DNA of 64,000 nt, from positions 24,040 to 88,039 of the forward strand of contig CAZXHT010000011.1 of the NCBI GenBank assembly GCA_964640665.1, written 5' to 3'. This stretch comes from DATKYQ01 sp964640665. Lineage in GTDB: Bacteria > Myxococcota > B64-G9. The position numbers and the translations under genes are program-made. Position 1 is the stretch's first letter. Each line of letters starts with the position of its first letter. Below, one piece after another: positions 34,848 through 43,512 of this stretch. Under the pieces are notes generated by a model. That model saw only the letters and a list, made by a program, of their open reading frames with translations. It made no database searches and was not told where the DNA came from.

Positions 34848-34946
34848 AACGGCAGCGCCACAGGTGGCCGCCGCATTCATTTATATGCTTTGTATCGCTT
34901 TGCCGATGATATAAACTAGCCGGCGTAACTGCTTGGGAGGTCGCGC

Positions 34947-37076
34947 ATGGCTTTGGACCTAGGTTCCATCGGTAAGAAGATAGGGCCCCTGAAAAAGGAA
35001 TATTCCTGGAAAGACGTGGCCCTGTATGCCCTGGGGGTGGGGGCGGGATTCGACGATCTCGAGTACGCCTACGAGGATCGGCTCAAGGTCGTGCCGACCT
35101 TCTCTATCGGTTCGGTCTTCGATTTTCTGGCCCAGGCGGCTATCGGTTCGAATGCCGAACTGTCGGGTATCCTGCACGGCGAGCAGGAGATCGTCTTCCA
35201 CCGCCCGATTCCGACAGAGGGCACCCTGACAACCGAGGGCGCCATCACCCACATCTACGACAAGGGTCCGGCGCGCGGGGCGCTGGTGGTCGCCGAGGCC
35301 GATACGTTTCACTCCAACGGCGAGAAGCTTTTTACCAATTTCTTCACACTGTTTTGCCGCAAGGACGGGGGGTTCGGCGGTAAAGAGGCGCCGAAGAGCG
35401 AGATCAAGATTCCCGAGCGCGAACCCGATTTCAAGGAACAGGCCACACCGTCTGCCGACCAGCCGCTAGTCTACAGGCTCTCGGGGGATATCTTTGCCCT
35501 GCACGTCAACCCCGATTTCGCCAAGGCCTCGGGCTTCGAGAAACCCATCATGCACGGCCTTTGCACCTACGGCTACGCCTGCCGGGCGGTTGTCCGGCAC
35601 CTCATGCCGGGCAGGCCGGAGTTAATGACCCGCTTCGGCGCTCGCTTCTCGAGACCGATCTATCCGGGAGTTCCGATCGAGACACGTATCTGGAAAACCG
35701 GGGAGGGCCGGGCCCTGTTCAGGGTGATCAACTCGGAAACAGGCGAGGTCGTTATCGATCGCGGCCTGGTCGAGTGGTTGAGCGATGAAGAGGCAGCCCG
35801 GCGCGAGCAGATGTCCGGCATTCGCTTCGACGGGCGGGTGGCGGTTGTGACCGGTGCCGGAGGCGGGTTGGGCCGGGCCTACGCGCTGGAACTCGCCAGC
35901 AGGGGGGCCAAGGTGGTGATCAACGACCTGGGTGGCACGACCGACGGCAGCGGCGCGGGCAGTCGCTCGGCGGCCGACCTGGTGGTCGAGGAGATCGAGG
36001 CGTTGGGAGGCGAGGCCGCGGCGTCGTACGACTCGGTGGCCACACCCGAGGGAGGCCGGGCGATTGTCGACCGGGCCGTCGAGGCCTTCGGCCGCCTGGA
36101 CATCCTGATAAATAACGCCGGTATCCTGCGCGACCGGACACTAATCAAGATGGAGCCCGAGGATTTCGACTCCGTGCTGGCAGTGCATCTCGAGGGCGCT
36201 TACAACGTCACCCGTCCTGCGCTCGAGCGCATGAAAGCCGGCGGCTACGGGCGCATAGTCATGACTACCTCGGCCGCGGGCCTGTTCGGCAACTTCGGAC
36301 AGGCTAACTACTCGGCCGCCAAGCTGGGGCTGGTTGGCTTCATGAACACCTTGAAGATCGAGGCCCACAAGTACGGCGTCATGGTGAACACGGTTGCGCC
36401 GCTGGCCGCCACCCGTCTTACGGCCGGCATCTTGCCGCCAGAGATGAACGCCAGGTTGAAGCCGGAGTACATCGCCCCGCTGGTGGTCTTTATGTGCTCG
36501 GAAAACTGCACGACGAGCGGCGGGATCTACAACGCCGGGGCGGGGCATTTCAGCCGGGCCGCATTAGTGACAGGATCCGGCATGGTTGTCGGCGACGGCA
36601 AGAGCGTTCCCGCTCCCGAGGCGGTTGCGGCCGGCATGCCTGCCATCTGCTCGCTGGAAGGAGCGCGCGAGTACGACAGCACCATGACTTTCATGGGCGC
36701 CATGCTCGAGGCCTTCCAGGCGGGCGACCAACAGACGGGTAAGAGTGAGGGCACAGGGCCGACTGTGGCGCAGGTTTTCGAGCGCATGCCAAATGCCTTC
36801 CAGGCGGAGCGGGCCGCGGGAGTCGATCTAGTTTTTCAGTACGTCATCTCAGGCGAGGGCGGAGGAGAGTGGAACGTCACGATCAAGGACGGCGCCTGCC
36901 GGGTGGATGCGGGCCGGCACTCCACGCCCACGACTACAATCAAGATGGCCGAAGGTGATTTCATCGATTTGATCGGCGGCCGGCTCAACGCCATGCAGGC
37001 CTACACCGGAGGCAAGCTCAAGATCGAAGGCGACCTGATGAAGTCGCAGCTAATCGAGAAGCTGTTCGCCTTCTGA
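34947..37076 (+). CDS. Multifunctional (R)-hydratase-SDR-SCP2 protein (MFE-2-like, permuted)
   Basis: 709 residues. Residues 1-285 are a double hot-dog enoyl-CoA hydratase 2 of the peroxisomal MFE-2 kind. It has YRLSGDIFALHVNPDF carrying the catalytic Asp and His of the D-x4-H motif, and IMHGLCTYGYACR. Residues ~290-545 are a short-chain dehydrogenase with VTGAGGGLG, INDLGG, NNAGILRDR and the Y-x3-K of NYSAAKLG. Residues ~605-709 form an SCP2 sterol/lipid-carrier domain. In the eukaryotic enzyme the order is SDR-hydratase-SCP2, so this is a circular rearrangement. It should hydrate and oxidise long-chain or branched acyl-CoAs. The next gene carries a very similar SDR. Confidence 0.87.
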   Translation: MALDLGSIGKKIGPLKKEYSWKDVALYALGVGAGFDDLEYAYEDRLKVVPTFSIGSVFDFLAQAAIGSNAELSGILHGEQEIVFHRPIPTEGTLTTEGAITHIYDKGPARGALVVAEADTFHSNGEKLFTNFFTLFCRKDGGFGGKEAPKSEIKIPEREPDFKEQATPSADQPLVYRLSGDIFALHVNPDFAKASGFEKPIMHGLCTYGYACRAVVRHLMPGRPELMTRFGARFSRPIYPGVPIETRIWKTGEGRALFRVINSETGEVVIDRGLVEWLSDEEAARREQMSGIRFDGRVAVVTGAGGGLGRAYALELASRGAKVVINDLGGTTDGSGAGSRSAADLVVEEIEALGGEAAASYDSVATPEGGRAIVDRAVEAFGRLDILINNAGILRDRTLIKMEPEDFDSVLAVHLEGAYNVTRPALERMKAGGYGRIVMTTSAAGLFGNFGQANYSAAKLGLVGFMNTLKIEAHKYGVMVNTVAPLAATRLTAGILPPEMNARLKPEYIAPLVVFMCSENCTTSGGIYNAGAGHFSRAALVTGSGMVVGDGKSVPAPEAVAAGMPAICSLEGAREYDSTMTFMGAMLEAFQAGDQQTGKSEGTGPTVAQVFERMPNAFQAERAAGVDLVFQYVISGEGGGEWNVTIKDGACRVDAGRHSTPTTTIKMAEGDFIDLIGGRLNAMQAYTGGKLKIEGDLMKSQLIEKLFAF

Positions 37077-37102
37077 GACGGTTGAAAAGGGAGGAACGGC
37101 AG

Positions 37103-39484
37103 ATGATCGGCATCACCTCGTTCGGCGGATATATCCCCAGGTTGCGTATCGAGCGCATGACAATCTACCAGAACATAGGCTGGTACATGCCGGCTACCAT
37201 GATGGTGGCCCAGGGAGAGAGATCGTTTTGCAACTGGGACGAAGATACCCTGACCATGGCTGTGGCTGCCGCCCGGGATTGCATGACGGGCCGCGACAGG
37301 AGCCGGCTGGGCGCGGTCTATCTGGCGTCCACCACGCTGCCCTTCGCCGATCGCCAGAATGCAGGCATCGTCAAGGGCGCTCTGAATCTTTCCGACGACA
37401 TACAGACAGACGATTTCACATCGTCGCTGAAATCAGCGACCAGCGCCATGGTCGCGGGCCTTACCGCCGTCAAGGCGGGAGACTGCGACGAAGTGCTGGT
37501 GGTCGCCGCTGACAAGCGCCAGGCCAAGGCAGCAGGTTTCTACGAGATGTGGTTCGGGGACGGCGCTGCGGCGGTGACGCTGGGTCGTGACGGGGTTGTG
37601 GCCGAGTTTTTGGGCGGGCACTCTCTGTCTTTGGATTTCGTCGATCACTACCGTGGATCGGGCAAAAAGTTCGACTACACCTGGGAAGAGCGCTGGGTGC
37701 GGGATGAGGGCTACTCGAAGATCATCCCGGCGGCGGTCAAGGGCTTGTTCGAAAAGCTCGGTATCGGTATCGACGACGTCGACCGACTGGTGTTCCCCTG
37801 TTTCTTCAAGGCCGAGCACAGCAAGATAGGAAAGAAGCTCGGCGCCGCTCCGGAGAAGGTCACAGACAACTTGCACGAAGCTTGTGGCGAATGCGGCGCC
37901 GCCCATCCGCTGGTCATGCTGTCACACGCGCTGGAGCATGCCGCGCCCGGTGAGCGAATTCTGCTTGCGGGTTTCGGCCAGGGCTGCGATGCCCTGTACT
38001 TCAAAGTCACGGACGAGATTCGCAAACTTCCCGCTCGGCCTGGCATCCGCGGCAGCCTGGAGAACAAGAAGAAAGTCGAGCAGTACACCAAGTTCCTGAA
38101 GTTCAGGGACCTGATCGAGTGTGAAACGGGTATTCGGGCCGAGGCCCCAACCCAGACGGCTTTAACCGTCTTGTGGCGCGATCGCAAGATGCTTCAGGGA
38201 CTCGTCGGCGGCAAGTGCATAAGCTGCGGCACGCCGCAGTTTCCCAAGATGGACGTGTGCGTCAATCCCGACTGCCGGGCGCATCATACCCAGGAGGACT
38301 ACGAGTTCGCAGACTTGCCGGCCAAGGTGAAGACATTCACCGGCGATTATCTGGTCGTCTCGGTAGACCCGCCGGGCATTTACGGCATGATCCAGTTCGA
38401 GGGCGGCGGACGCATGCTGGCCGATTTCAGCGATTGCGGTCTTGATGACGTTTTTGTCGGCCAGTCGGTTCAAATGGCTTTTCGCCGGCGTTACGAAGAC
38501 GCCGAGCGCGGATTCACGGGATACTTCTGGAAGGCTGTCCCGCTGCCGGGAGCAGAGCGCAAGGCCGCCCGGGGCGAGGAAATTCGCTTCGACGGGCGCG
38601 TGGCGATCGTCACCGGCGCGGGCGGGGGGCTGGGCCGGGAATACGCCCTCGAGCTTGCCAGGCGGGGCGCCCGGATCGTGGTAAACGATCTTGGCGGCGC
38701 CACCGACGGAACGGGCGGTTCACAAGCGCCGGCTGACAAGGTAGTCGAGGAAATAGAGGCAATGGGAGGCGAGGCAATTGCCTCGTACGACAGCGTGGCT
38801 ACCCCGCAGGGCGGAGCAGCGATAGTCGCCCGGGCAGTCGATGGTTTTGGCAGGCTGGATATCCTGGTGAACAACGCGGGTATCCTGCGCGACCGCACGC
38901 TTCTGAAGATGGAGCCGGATCAGTTCGAGAAGGTTTTGACCGTGCACCTGCGGGGCGCCTACAACGTCACGCGTCCGGCGCTTGTGCACATGAAAGACGG
39001 CGGCTACGGCCGCATCATCATGACCACCTCGGCCGCCGGCCTGTATGGCAACTTCGGACAGACCAATTATTCCGCGGCCAAGCTGGGACTGGTTGGTTTC
39101 ATGAACACCCTCAAGATCGAGGGCCGCAAGTACGACGTCCGGGTGAATGCCGTGGCGCCGGTGGCCAGGACGAGACTGACGGCCGATCTGCTGCCGCCCG
39201 AGCTTGCCGAAAAGCTGCTACCGGAGTTCGTTGTCCCGCTGATTGTTTACTTGTGTTCGACCGGCTGCGAGTTAAGCGGCATGATATTCAACGCCGGGAT
39301 GGGCTATTTCAACAGGGTCGCCATGGTTGCGGGCAAGGGCGTATTCGTCGGCGGCGGCGAAATTCCGACGCCGGAGCAGATCATGCAAAACTGGGAGGCC
39401 ATCAACGATCTGTCCGCTGGGCGGGAGTTCGAGGACGCCATGGCAGCCATCGCACCCATGTTGGGAACTGGCGCGGGAAAATAG
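37103..39484 (+). CDS. HMG-CoA-synthase-like/DUF35/SDR fusion protein
   Basis: 793 residues from the ATG at 37103 (GGGAGG upstream; a TTG at 37082 is weaker). Residues 1-~345 match the HMG-CoA synthase/thiolase fold (GGYIPRLRI, EDTLTMAVAAARD, FGDGAAAVTLG, GFGQGCDALYF). The nucleophilic Cys position appears to be Leu109 in SSLKSATSAM. Residues ~365-480 are a DUF35 zinc ribbon plus OB-fold (CISCGTPQFP, then CVNPDC). Residues ~490-740 are an SDR (VTGAGGGLG; Y-x3-K in NYSAAKLG) almost duplicating the SDR of the upstream gene. The set suggests a scaffold for thiolase chemistry. It is nine bases from the thiolase start. Confidence 0.83.
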   Translation: MIGITSFGGYIPRLRIERMTIYQNIGWYMPATMMVAQGERSFCNWDEDTLTMAVAAARDCMTGRDRSRLGAVYLASTTLPFADRQNAGIVKGALNLSDDIQTDDFTSSLKSATSAMVAGLTAVKAGDCDEVLVVAADKRQAKAAGFYEMWFGDGAAAVTLGRDGVVAEFLGGHSLSLDFVDHYRGSGKKFDYTWEERWVRDEGYSKIIPAAVKGLFEKLGIGIDDVDRLVFPCFFKAEHSKIGKKLGAAPEKVTDNLHEACGECGAAHPLVMLSHALEHAAPGERILLAGFGQGCDALYFKVTDEIRKLPARPGIRGSLENKKKVEQYTKFLKFRDLIECETGIRAEAPTQTALTVLWRDRKMLQGLVGGKCISCGTPQFPKMDVCVNPDCRAHHTQEDYEFADLPAKVKTFTGDYLVVSVDPPGIYGMIQFEGGGRMLADFSDCGLDDVFVGQSVQMAFRRRYEDAERGFTGYFWKAVPLPGAERKAARGEEIRFDGRVAIVTGAGGGLGREYALELARRGARIVVNDLGGATDGTGGSQAPADKVVEEIEAMGGEAIASYDSVATPQGGAAIVARAVDGFGRLDILVNNAGILRDRTLLKMEPDQFEKVLTVHLRGAYNVTRPALVHMKDGGYGRIIMTTSAAGLYGNFGQTNYSAAKLGLVGFMNTLKIEGRKYDVRVNAVAPVARTRLTADLLPPELAEKLLPEFVVPLIVYLCSTGCELSGMIFNAGMGYFNRVAMVAGKGVFVGGGEIPTPEQIMQNWEAINDLSAGREFEDAMAAIAPMLGTGAGK

Positions 39485-39493
39485 GGAGAAAAC

Positions 39494-40699
39494 ATGGCCA
39501 CGGGAATCAAGGACAAGGTGGCGATAATCGGGATGGGCTGTACCAGGTTCGGAGAGCGCTGGGAGGTCGGCGCCGAGCAACTCATGGTAGAAGCCTTCGA
39601 TGAGTGCCTCGAAGACGCAGGCATCGAGCGAGGCGACATCGAGGCAGCCTGGCTGAGCACCTGCATGGAAGAAGTCAACGTCGGCAAGAGTGCCTTGCCC
39701 CTATCGCGGGCGCTGCGTACCCCGCTGATCCCCGTCACACGAACCGAGAACTACTGCGCCAGCGGGACCGAGGCCTTTCGCGGGGCGGTCTACGCGGTTG
39801 CCTCGGGCGCCTACGACGTCTGCCTGGCCCTGGGTGTGGAGAAGCTCAAGGACACCGGCTACGGCGGGTTGCCTAACCCGGGCTCCGGGGCGGGCACTCT
39901 GAACTGGTTATGGTTTCCCAACCTGTCCGCGCCTGGCGCCTTCGCCCAACTGGCCAGCGCCTACGCGGCCAAGTATGCTGTCGACGACCAGACACTCAAG
40001 CGGGCCATGGCCCACGTTTCGGCAAAGAGCCACGACAACGGCCTGCTAAATCCCAAGGCTCACCTGCGTAAGAAAGTGACAGTCGAGCAGGTGATGGCCG
40101 CGCCGATTATCGCCCACCCGCTGGGCCTTTTCGATTGTTGCGGTGTCTCGGACGGCGCCGCCTGCGCCATCGTGACCACAGTCGAGAAGGCCCGCGAGAT
40201 GGGCACAGGAGAAATCGTTTCGGTCAAGGCCCTGCAGTTGGCGCTTTCGAGCGGGGAAGAAATGGGCTACGACGACTGGGACGGCGATCATTTCATCACC
40301 ACCGACAAGTGCAGCCTGAGCGCCTACGCCGAGGCCGGTATTTCCGACCCGCGCCGAGAGATCGGCATGATGGAGCTGCATGACTGTTTCTCCATCACCG
40401 AGTTGGTGACTTACGAAGACTTGCACATCTCCGAGCGAGGCCGGGCGGTTGCCGACGTCCTTGACGGGTTCTATGATCGCCGGGGCGGCGGCATCCCGGC
40501 GCAGGTAGACGGAGGGTTGAAATGTTTCGGTCACCCGATCGGGGCGAGCGGACTGCGGATGCTCTACGAGATGTACCTGCAGCTTCTCGGCCGGGCAGGC
40601 GAGCGGCAGATAGATAATCCCCGCTTCGGTCTGACACACAACCTGGGCGGTTTTCCTTTCATGAATGTCTGCTCGATCGCCATTATCGGCCGCTTGTAG
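39494..40699 (+). CDS. SCP-x-like thiolase
   Basis: 401 residues. It has the thiolase fold of the SCP-x/lipid-transfer branch, which often works with DUF35 proteins. Catalytic residues: Cys88 in TENYCASGTEA, His near 346 in CFGHPIGASG and His in FGLTHNLGG. The usual C-terminal second Cys motif (CxG) is replaced, as is common in this subfamily. AGGGAG precedes the ATG, nine bases after the HMGS-like gene. It would carry out the Claisen or retro-Claisen step, probably bound to the DUF35 domain of its neighbour. Confidence 0.87.
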   Translation: MATGIKDKVAIIGMGCTRFGERWEVGAEQLMVEAFDECLEDAGIERGDIEAAWLSTCMEEVNVGKSALPLSRALRTPLIPVTRTENYCASGTEAFRGAVYAVASGAYDVCLALGVEKLKDTGYGGLPNPGSGAGTLNWLWFPNLSAPGAFAQLASAYAAKYAVDDQTLKRAMAHVSAKSHDNGLLNPKAHLRKKVTVEQVMAAPIIAHPLGLFDCCGVSDGAACAIVTTVEKAREMGTGEIVSVKALQLALSSGEEMGYDDWDGDHFITTDKCSLSAYAEAGISDPRREIGMMELHDCFSITELVTYEDLHISERGRAVADVLDGFYDRRGGGIPAQVDGGLKCFGHPIGASGLRMLYEMYLQLLGRAGERQIDNPRFGLTHNLGGFPFMNVCSIAIIGRL

Positions 40700-40724
40700 G
40701 CCGGGCCGGCGCCAGGGGACACGG

Positions 40725-42074
40725 ATGGGCGAACAGACCCGCATCGTCAAGGAAAAGGCTGCCAAGTTCGCGGCCAAGGGTCAGAACAAGCGCGCCATCC
40801 GCGAGTACGAGAAGCTGCTTGAGCGCAAGCCGGACGACGCCTGGACCTTGCACCGGCTGGCCGAACTGTGGGCCAGGGAGAAGAACAAGGACCGGGCGGC
40901 GGAGCTGTTCATCCAGGCGGCCGAAGGGTATTCAGGCGATGGTTTTTCCGATCGGGCGCAGGCGGTCTACAAGCAGGCGCTGATGGTCGATCCTCTGCTG
41001 CTTGAGGCCCACCTGCGTCTGGCCGACGAGCTGGTCAACAAGGAATTCGAAAAGGACGCCGTGGGGCAACTTTTGAAAGCGGCCGGTCTGTACGAAGAGA
41101 AAGATTTAGTGCCTCAGGAGTTCGAAGTGTTGCGGCGGGCCGTGGAACTGGTGCCCGACGATCTCGACTGCCACATGCGCCTGGCCCGCCTGTATGTGCG
41201 CCAAGAGCAGACAGACAAGGCCCGCGAAGAGTTCCTGCGCACCGCCTGGGACCTGAAAAAGGCCGGACGCCTGGACGAATTCATCATGGTGGCCGACCGT
41301 GCCATCCGCCTGGGTGAAAAAAGCATCAGGCTTCATCATGCGCTCGCGGAAAACTACCTGCAGCGGGACGAGTGGCAAAACGCCATGGCGATCCTCGAGC
41401 TGCCGCTGCGCCTTCAGTCGGACAATCTCAGGACGCTCGAGCTCGCGTCCCGGGCCTTTCTGGGCCTCAACCAGCCTGATAAGTCTATTGCCACCTACAA
41501 GCGCCTCGCGCGCCTGGCCAATGCGAAGGGCAAGGCGGCGCTGGCCGAGGAAGCGCTCGAGCGGGTCAGGCAGATCGCGCCGTTCATCAAGAAGAGCGAT
41601 CCCGTGGAGGTTCCCCCGCTTCCTGCCGTGCAGCTTGCCGAAGTGGCCGGAGAAGCGAGCGACGCAGAAGAACTGGACGCCGACTACCAGATGTCGCTGG
41701 ATGACGAGCCCTACGAAGGGGAAGATACCGCCGAGGTTTCAGTGACGGATGATCTTTCTAGTGGCTGGGAGGAAGATACTGACAGGGATGGAGCCGCTGC
41801 GGGGAAAGAAGATAGGCGAGAGACGACCATGATGGTTGCCATCGAAGACCTGCTCGCGCAGGCCGGCGAATCAGGGGCGGAGGTCGATCATGAGGCTGAC
41901 GAGGAACTTGTCGACGCCTTGGACGAGGTGGATTTTTTCATCGGCCAGGGACTTCTGGAAGAGGCCGACCAGGTACTTTCGGGTCTGGACACGGGCTACG
42001 CCGGGCACCCCGAAGTGCAAGCCAGACGCGATGACATCCAGCGGCTGCTGGGCATCGATGCGGAAAGCGATTAA
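40725..42074 (+). CDS. TPR-repeat protein with acidic C-terminus
   Basis: 449 residues from the ATG at 40725 (AGGGGAC upstream). Residues ~10-300 are about eight tetratricopeptide-type helical pairs (AIREYEKLLERKPDDAW is typical), and ~310-420 form an acidic, low-complexity linker. A short C-terminal helical region (DEVDFFIGQGLLEEADQVL) ends in another TPR-like pair. There is no signal peptide or membrane span. It resembles tail-type TPR proteins of myxobacteria that assemble complexes, for example in motility or envelope systems. It follows the thiolase by 25 bases, but a link to acyl-CoA metabolism is not evident. Confidence 0.75.
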   Translation: MGEQTRIVKEKAAKFAAKGQNKRAIREYEKLLERKPDDAWTLHRLAELWAREKNKDRAAELFIQAAEGYSGDGFSDRAQAVYKQALMVDPLLLEAHLRLADELVNKEFEKDAVGQLLKAAGLYEEKDLVPQEFEVLRRAVELVPDDLDCHMRLARLYVRQEQTDKAREEFLRTAWDLKKAGRLDEFIMVADRAIRLGEKSIRLHHALAENYLQRDEWQNAMAILELPLRLQSDNLRTLELASRAFLGLNQPDKSIATYKRLARLANAKGKAALAEEALERVRQIAPFIKKSDPVEVPPLPAVQLAEVAGEASDAEELDADYQMSLDDEPYEGEDTAEVSVTDDLSSGWEEDTDRDGAAAGKEDRRETTMMVAIEDLLAQAGESGAEVDHEADEELVDALDEVDFFIGQGLLEEADQVLSGLDTGYAGHPEVQARRDDIQRLLGIDAESD

Positions 42075-42126
42075 AGAATCTCAACATTTCAGCGTCGCAG
42101 CTCGCTGAATACCCTGGCTAATATTA

Positions 42127-42160
42127 CCTTTGACCCGCCTTGAGGCGGGGTGTCCAAGGG
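42127..42160. repeat. GC-rich hairpin downstream of the TPR gene
   Basis: CCCGCC (42134-42139), TTGA loop and GGCGGG (42144-42149), with partial outer pairing CCTTTGAC against TGTCCAAGG. It lies about 55 bases after the TPR stop and lacks a T-tract. It may be a weak or factor-assisted terminator. Confidence 0.4.
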
Positions 42161-42260
42161 GGTGAGCCCATGAAAGGCCGTCATACTTCACCGGATCATT
42201 GCGTCAGGAGGAACTTCAGGACGGCGATCTATGCAAAACACTGGAGGAGCAATAACAACA

Positions 42261-42905
42261 ATGGAACATCCGATGGATGAACGGCGCACTCATGGTAGAA
42301 CCCGCCTGATCTGGTTTGCGTTTTCCATCGCAGCCATATTCAATACCATGTTCTTGGCTTCAGGCTGCAGCGACAGTCAATCGCCTTGCGAGAAGGTCTG
42401 TGCCTTTGTCAAGGACTGCTGGGGTGATGATGGATACCAGATCTGCCAGGACACCTGTCCGGCTGTTGTCGATCAGGTAAAAAGCGAGGGTTATGACGTT
42501 CAAGCCGTTGTAGACTGCGTCCTGGAGAATGCAAGCTGCATGGATTTCACGAGTGCGGCTGCCATGGAGGCAGAAATAAGAGCCTGTGCCGAAGCCCAAG
42601 ACATACCGGACGGTGGCCCGCCTCCAGAGGACGGCGGTATCCCGGAGGGCCATATAGCCGCATCAGAAGGTTGCATGCTCATAGGACATGCGCAGTGTAA
42701 TCGTCGTGACGAATGCCTTGGCGAGAGGCCACCGGATGTAGCACACTGCCGTAGAGATATTACCAAATCTTGCGAACATGAGACTGGCACCCTTGCGGAA
42801 AGCGAGGTCGAGGAGTGTGTTGCGCAGATAAAGTCCGCAAGCTGCGATGCTCTTTTTGAGGCTTCAGGAAATCCAATTCTACCCGAAGGCTGCCCAGAAT
42901 TTTGA
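42261..42905 (+). CDS. Cys-rich lipoprotein of unknown function
   Basis: 214 residues from the ATG at 42261; starts at 42231 or 42273 are possible. A lipoprotein signal peptide of the lipobox form LASGC ends at Cys36 (42261 numbering). The mature protein has about 15 further cysteines arranged in two blocks (CEKVCAFVKDCW, CQDTC and later CNRRDECLG, CEHETG), split by a Pro/Gly linker near DGGPPPEDGG. This two-block Cys-rich lipoprotein type is common in myxobacterial and bradymonad-like genomes. Function is unknown. Confidence 0.65.
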   Translation: MEHPMDERRTHGRTRLIWFAFSIAAIFNTMFLASGCSDSQSPCEKVCAFVKDCWGDDGYQICQDTCPAVVDQVKSEGYDVQAVVDCVLENASCMDFTSAAAMEAEIRACAEAQDIPDGGPPPEDGGIPEGHIAASEGCMLIGHAQCNRRDECLGERPPDVAHCRRDITKSCEHETGTLAESEVEECVAQIKSASCDALFEASGNPILPEGCPEF

Positions 42906-42925
42906 TCGAGCCCCAAATGGGTGTG

Positions 42926-43123
42926 TTATTCCCCGAACTCCAGGAATGCATACCATCCATCGAGTCCGCTGCCAGAGAAGGAAATGCGCGGCCCGATACC
43001 GACGAATACCTGGTGGGCGTCATCCGCCAGGAAGCGGACATTTCCATAATCGCCCCGCACCTCGAATATCAGGGTGTTCGTGACAAGCATGGTTGTGCAG
43101 CGGATCGACACGGAATGAAACAA
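42926..43123 (-). other. Unassigned short minus-strand ORF, probably a fragment
   Basis: The minus strand reads about 65 residues, with beta-strand character (TNTLIFEVRGDYGNVRFLAD, VFVGIGPRISF, WYAFLEFGE) and then a stop. It has only a TTG as a possible start and no Shine-Dalgarno. It could be the 3' end of an exported beta-rich protein whose front part is lost. It lies in the ~600-base space 42906-43500, which otherwise holds the beta-helix remnant. Confidence 0.25.
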
Positions 43124-43493
43124 GCTGTCGATACGGCTACGCTACCAGGTCATCAAGCGCAACTCGCTCGATAGGGAGATGTGGGAGAGGCTGGATGTGC
43201 CGGTGAGTTACACAATCCATTCGTTTACAGATGCCGGTCACGGCGCCAACACGGATGGTTACGAACCGTCAGACGGAACCTACAGCAATACCGCCAAGGA
43301 GACCCTTGCAGCGGGCGCGCCCTTCTTCGCCGGTCCAGATGACAGCCACCTCGATCAGGCCTGTACCAGCGCTCTCGACAACGGTGTGGACCCGTCGGGC
43401 GTTAATGCAGAACTCAGTGCCGGGATATCCCTCGACGGCGTGGACCGCGCCGGTCGCAGTATCGATCGTGGATGCTACGAGCAGGGCAACTAG
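43121..43493 (+). pseudogene. Chimeric remnant ending in a parallel-beta-helix/choice-of-anchor-type C-terminus
   Basis: The frame is open from 43121. The first part (RLRYQVIKRNSLDREMWERL, DVPVSYTIHSF) looks like a barrel- or jelly-roll-type strand series. From about 43220 the reading becomes typical of the end of a right-handed beta-helix surface protein (GANTDGYEPSDGTYSN; SLDGVDRAGRSIDRGCYEQ, compare the DGxxRxxGxxxDIGAYE signature). The two halves seem unrelated and no proper start or signal peptide exists. I call it debris. Confidence 0.4.
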
Positions 43494-43512
43494 AAGCTAA
43501 CCTGAGAGAATT

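Noticed and set aside
34731..34880. N-terminal extension of the glycosyltransferase from the ATG at 34880
   Set aside because: The extension would precede the apparent promoter, and the TTG at 34730 has a ribosome site directly before a signal peptide.
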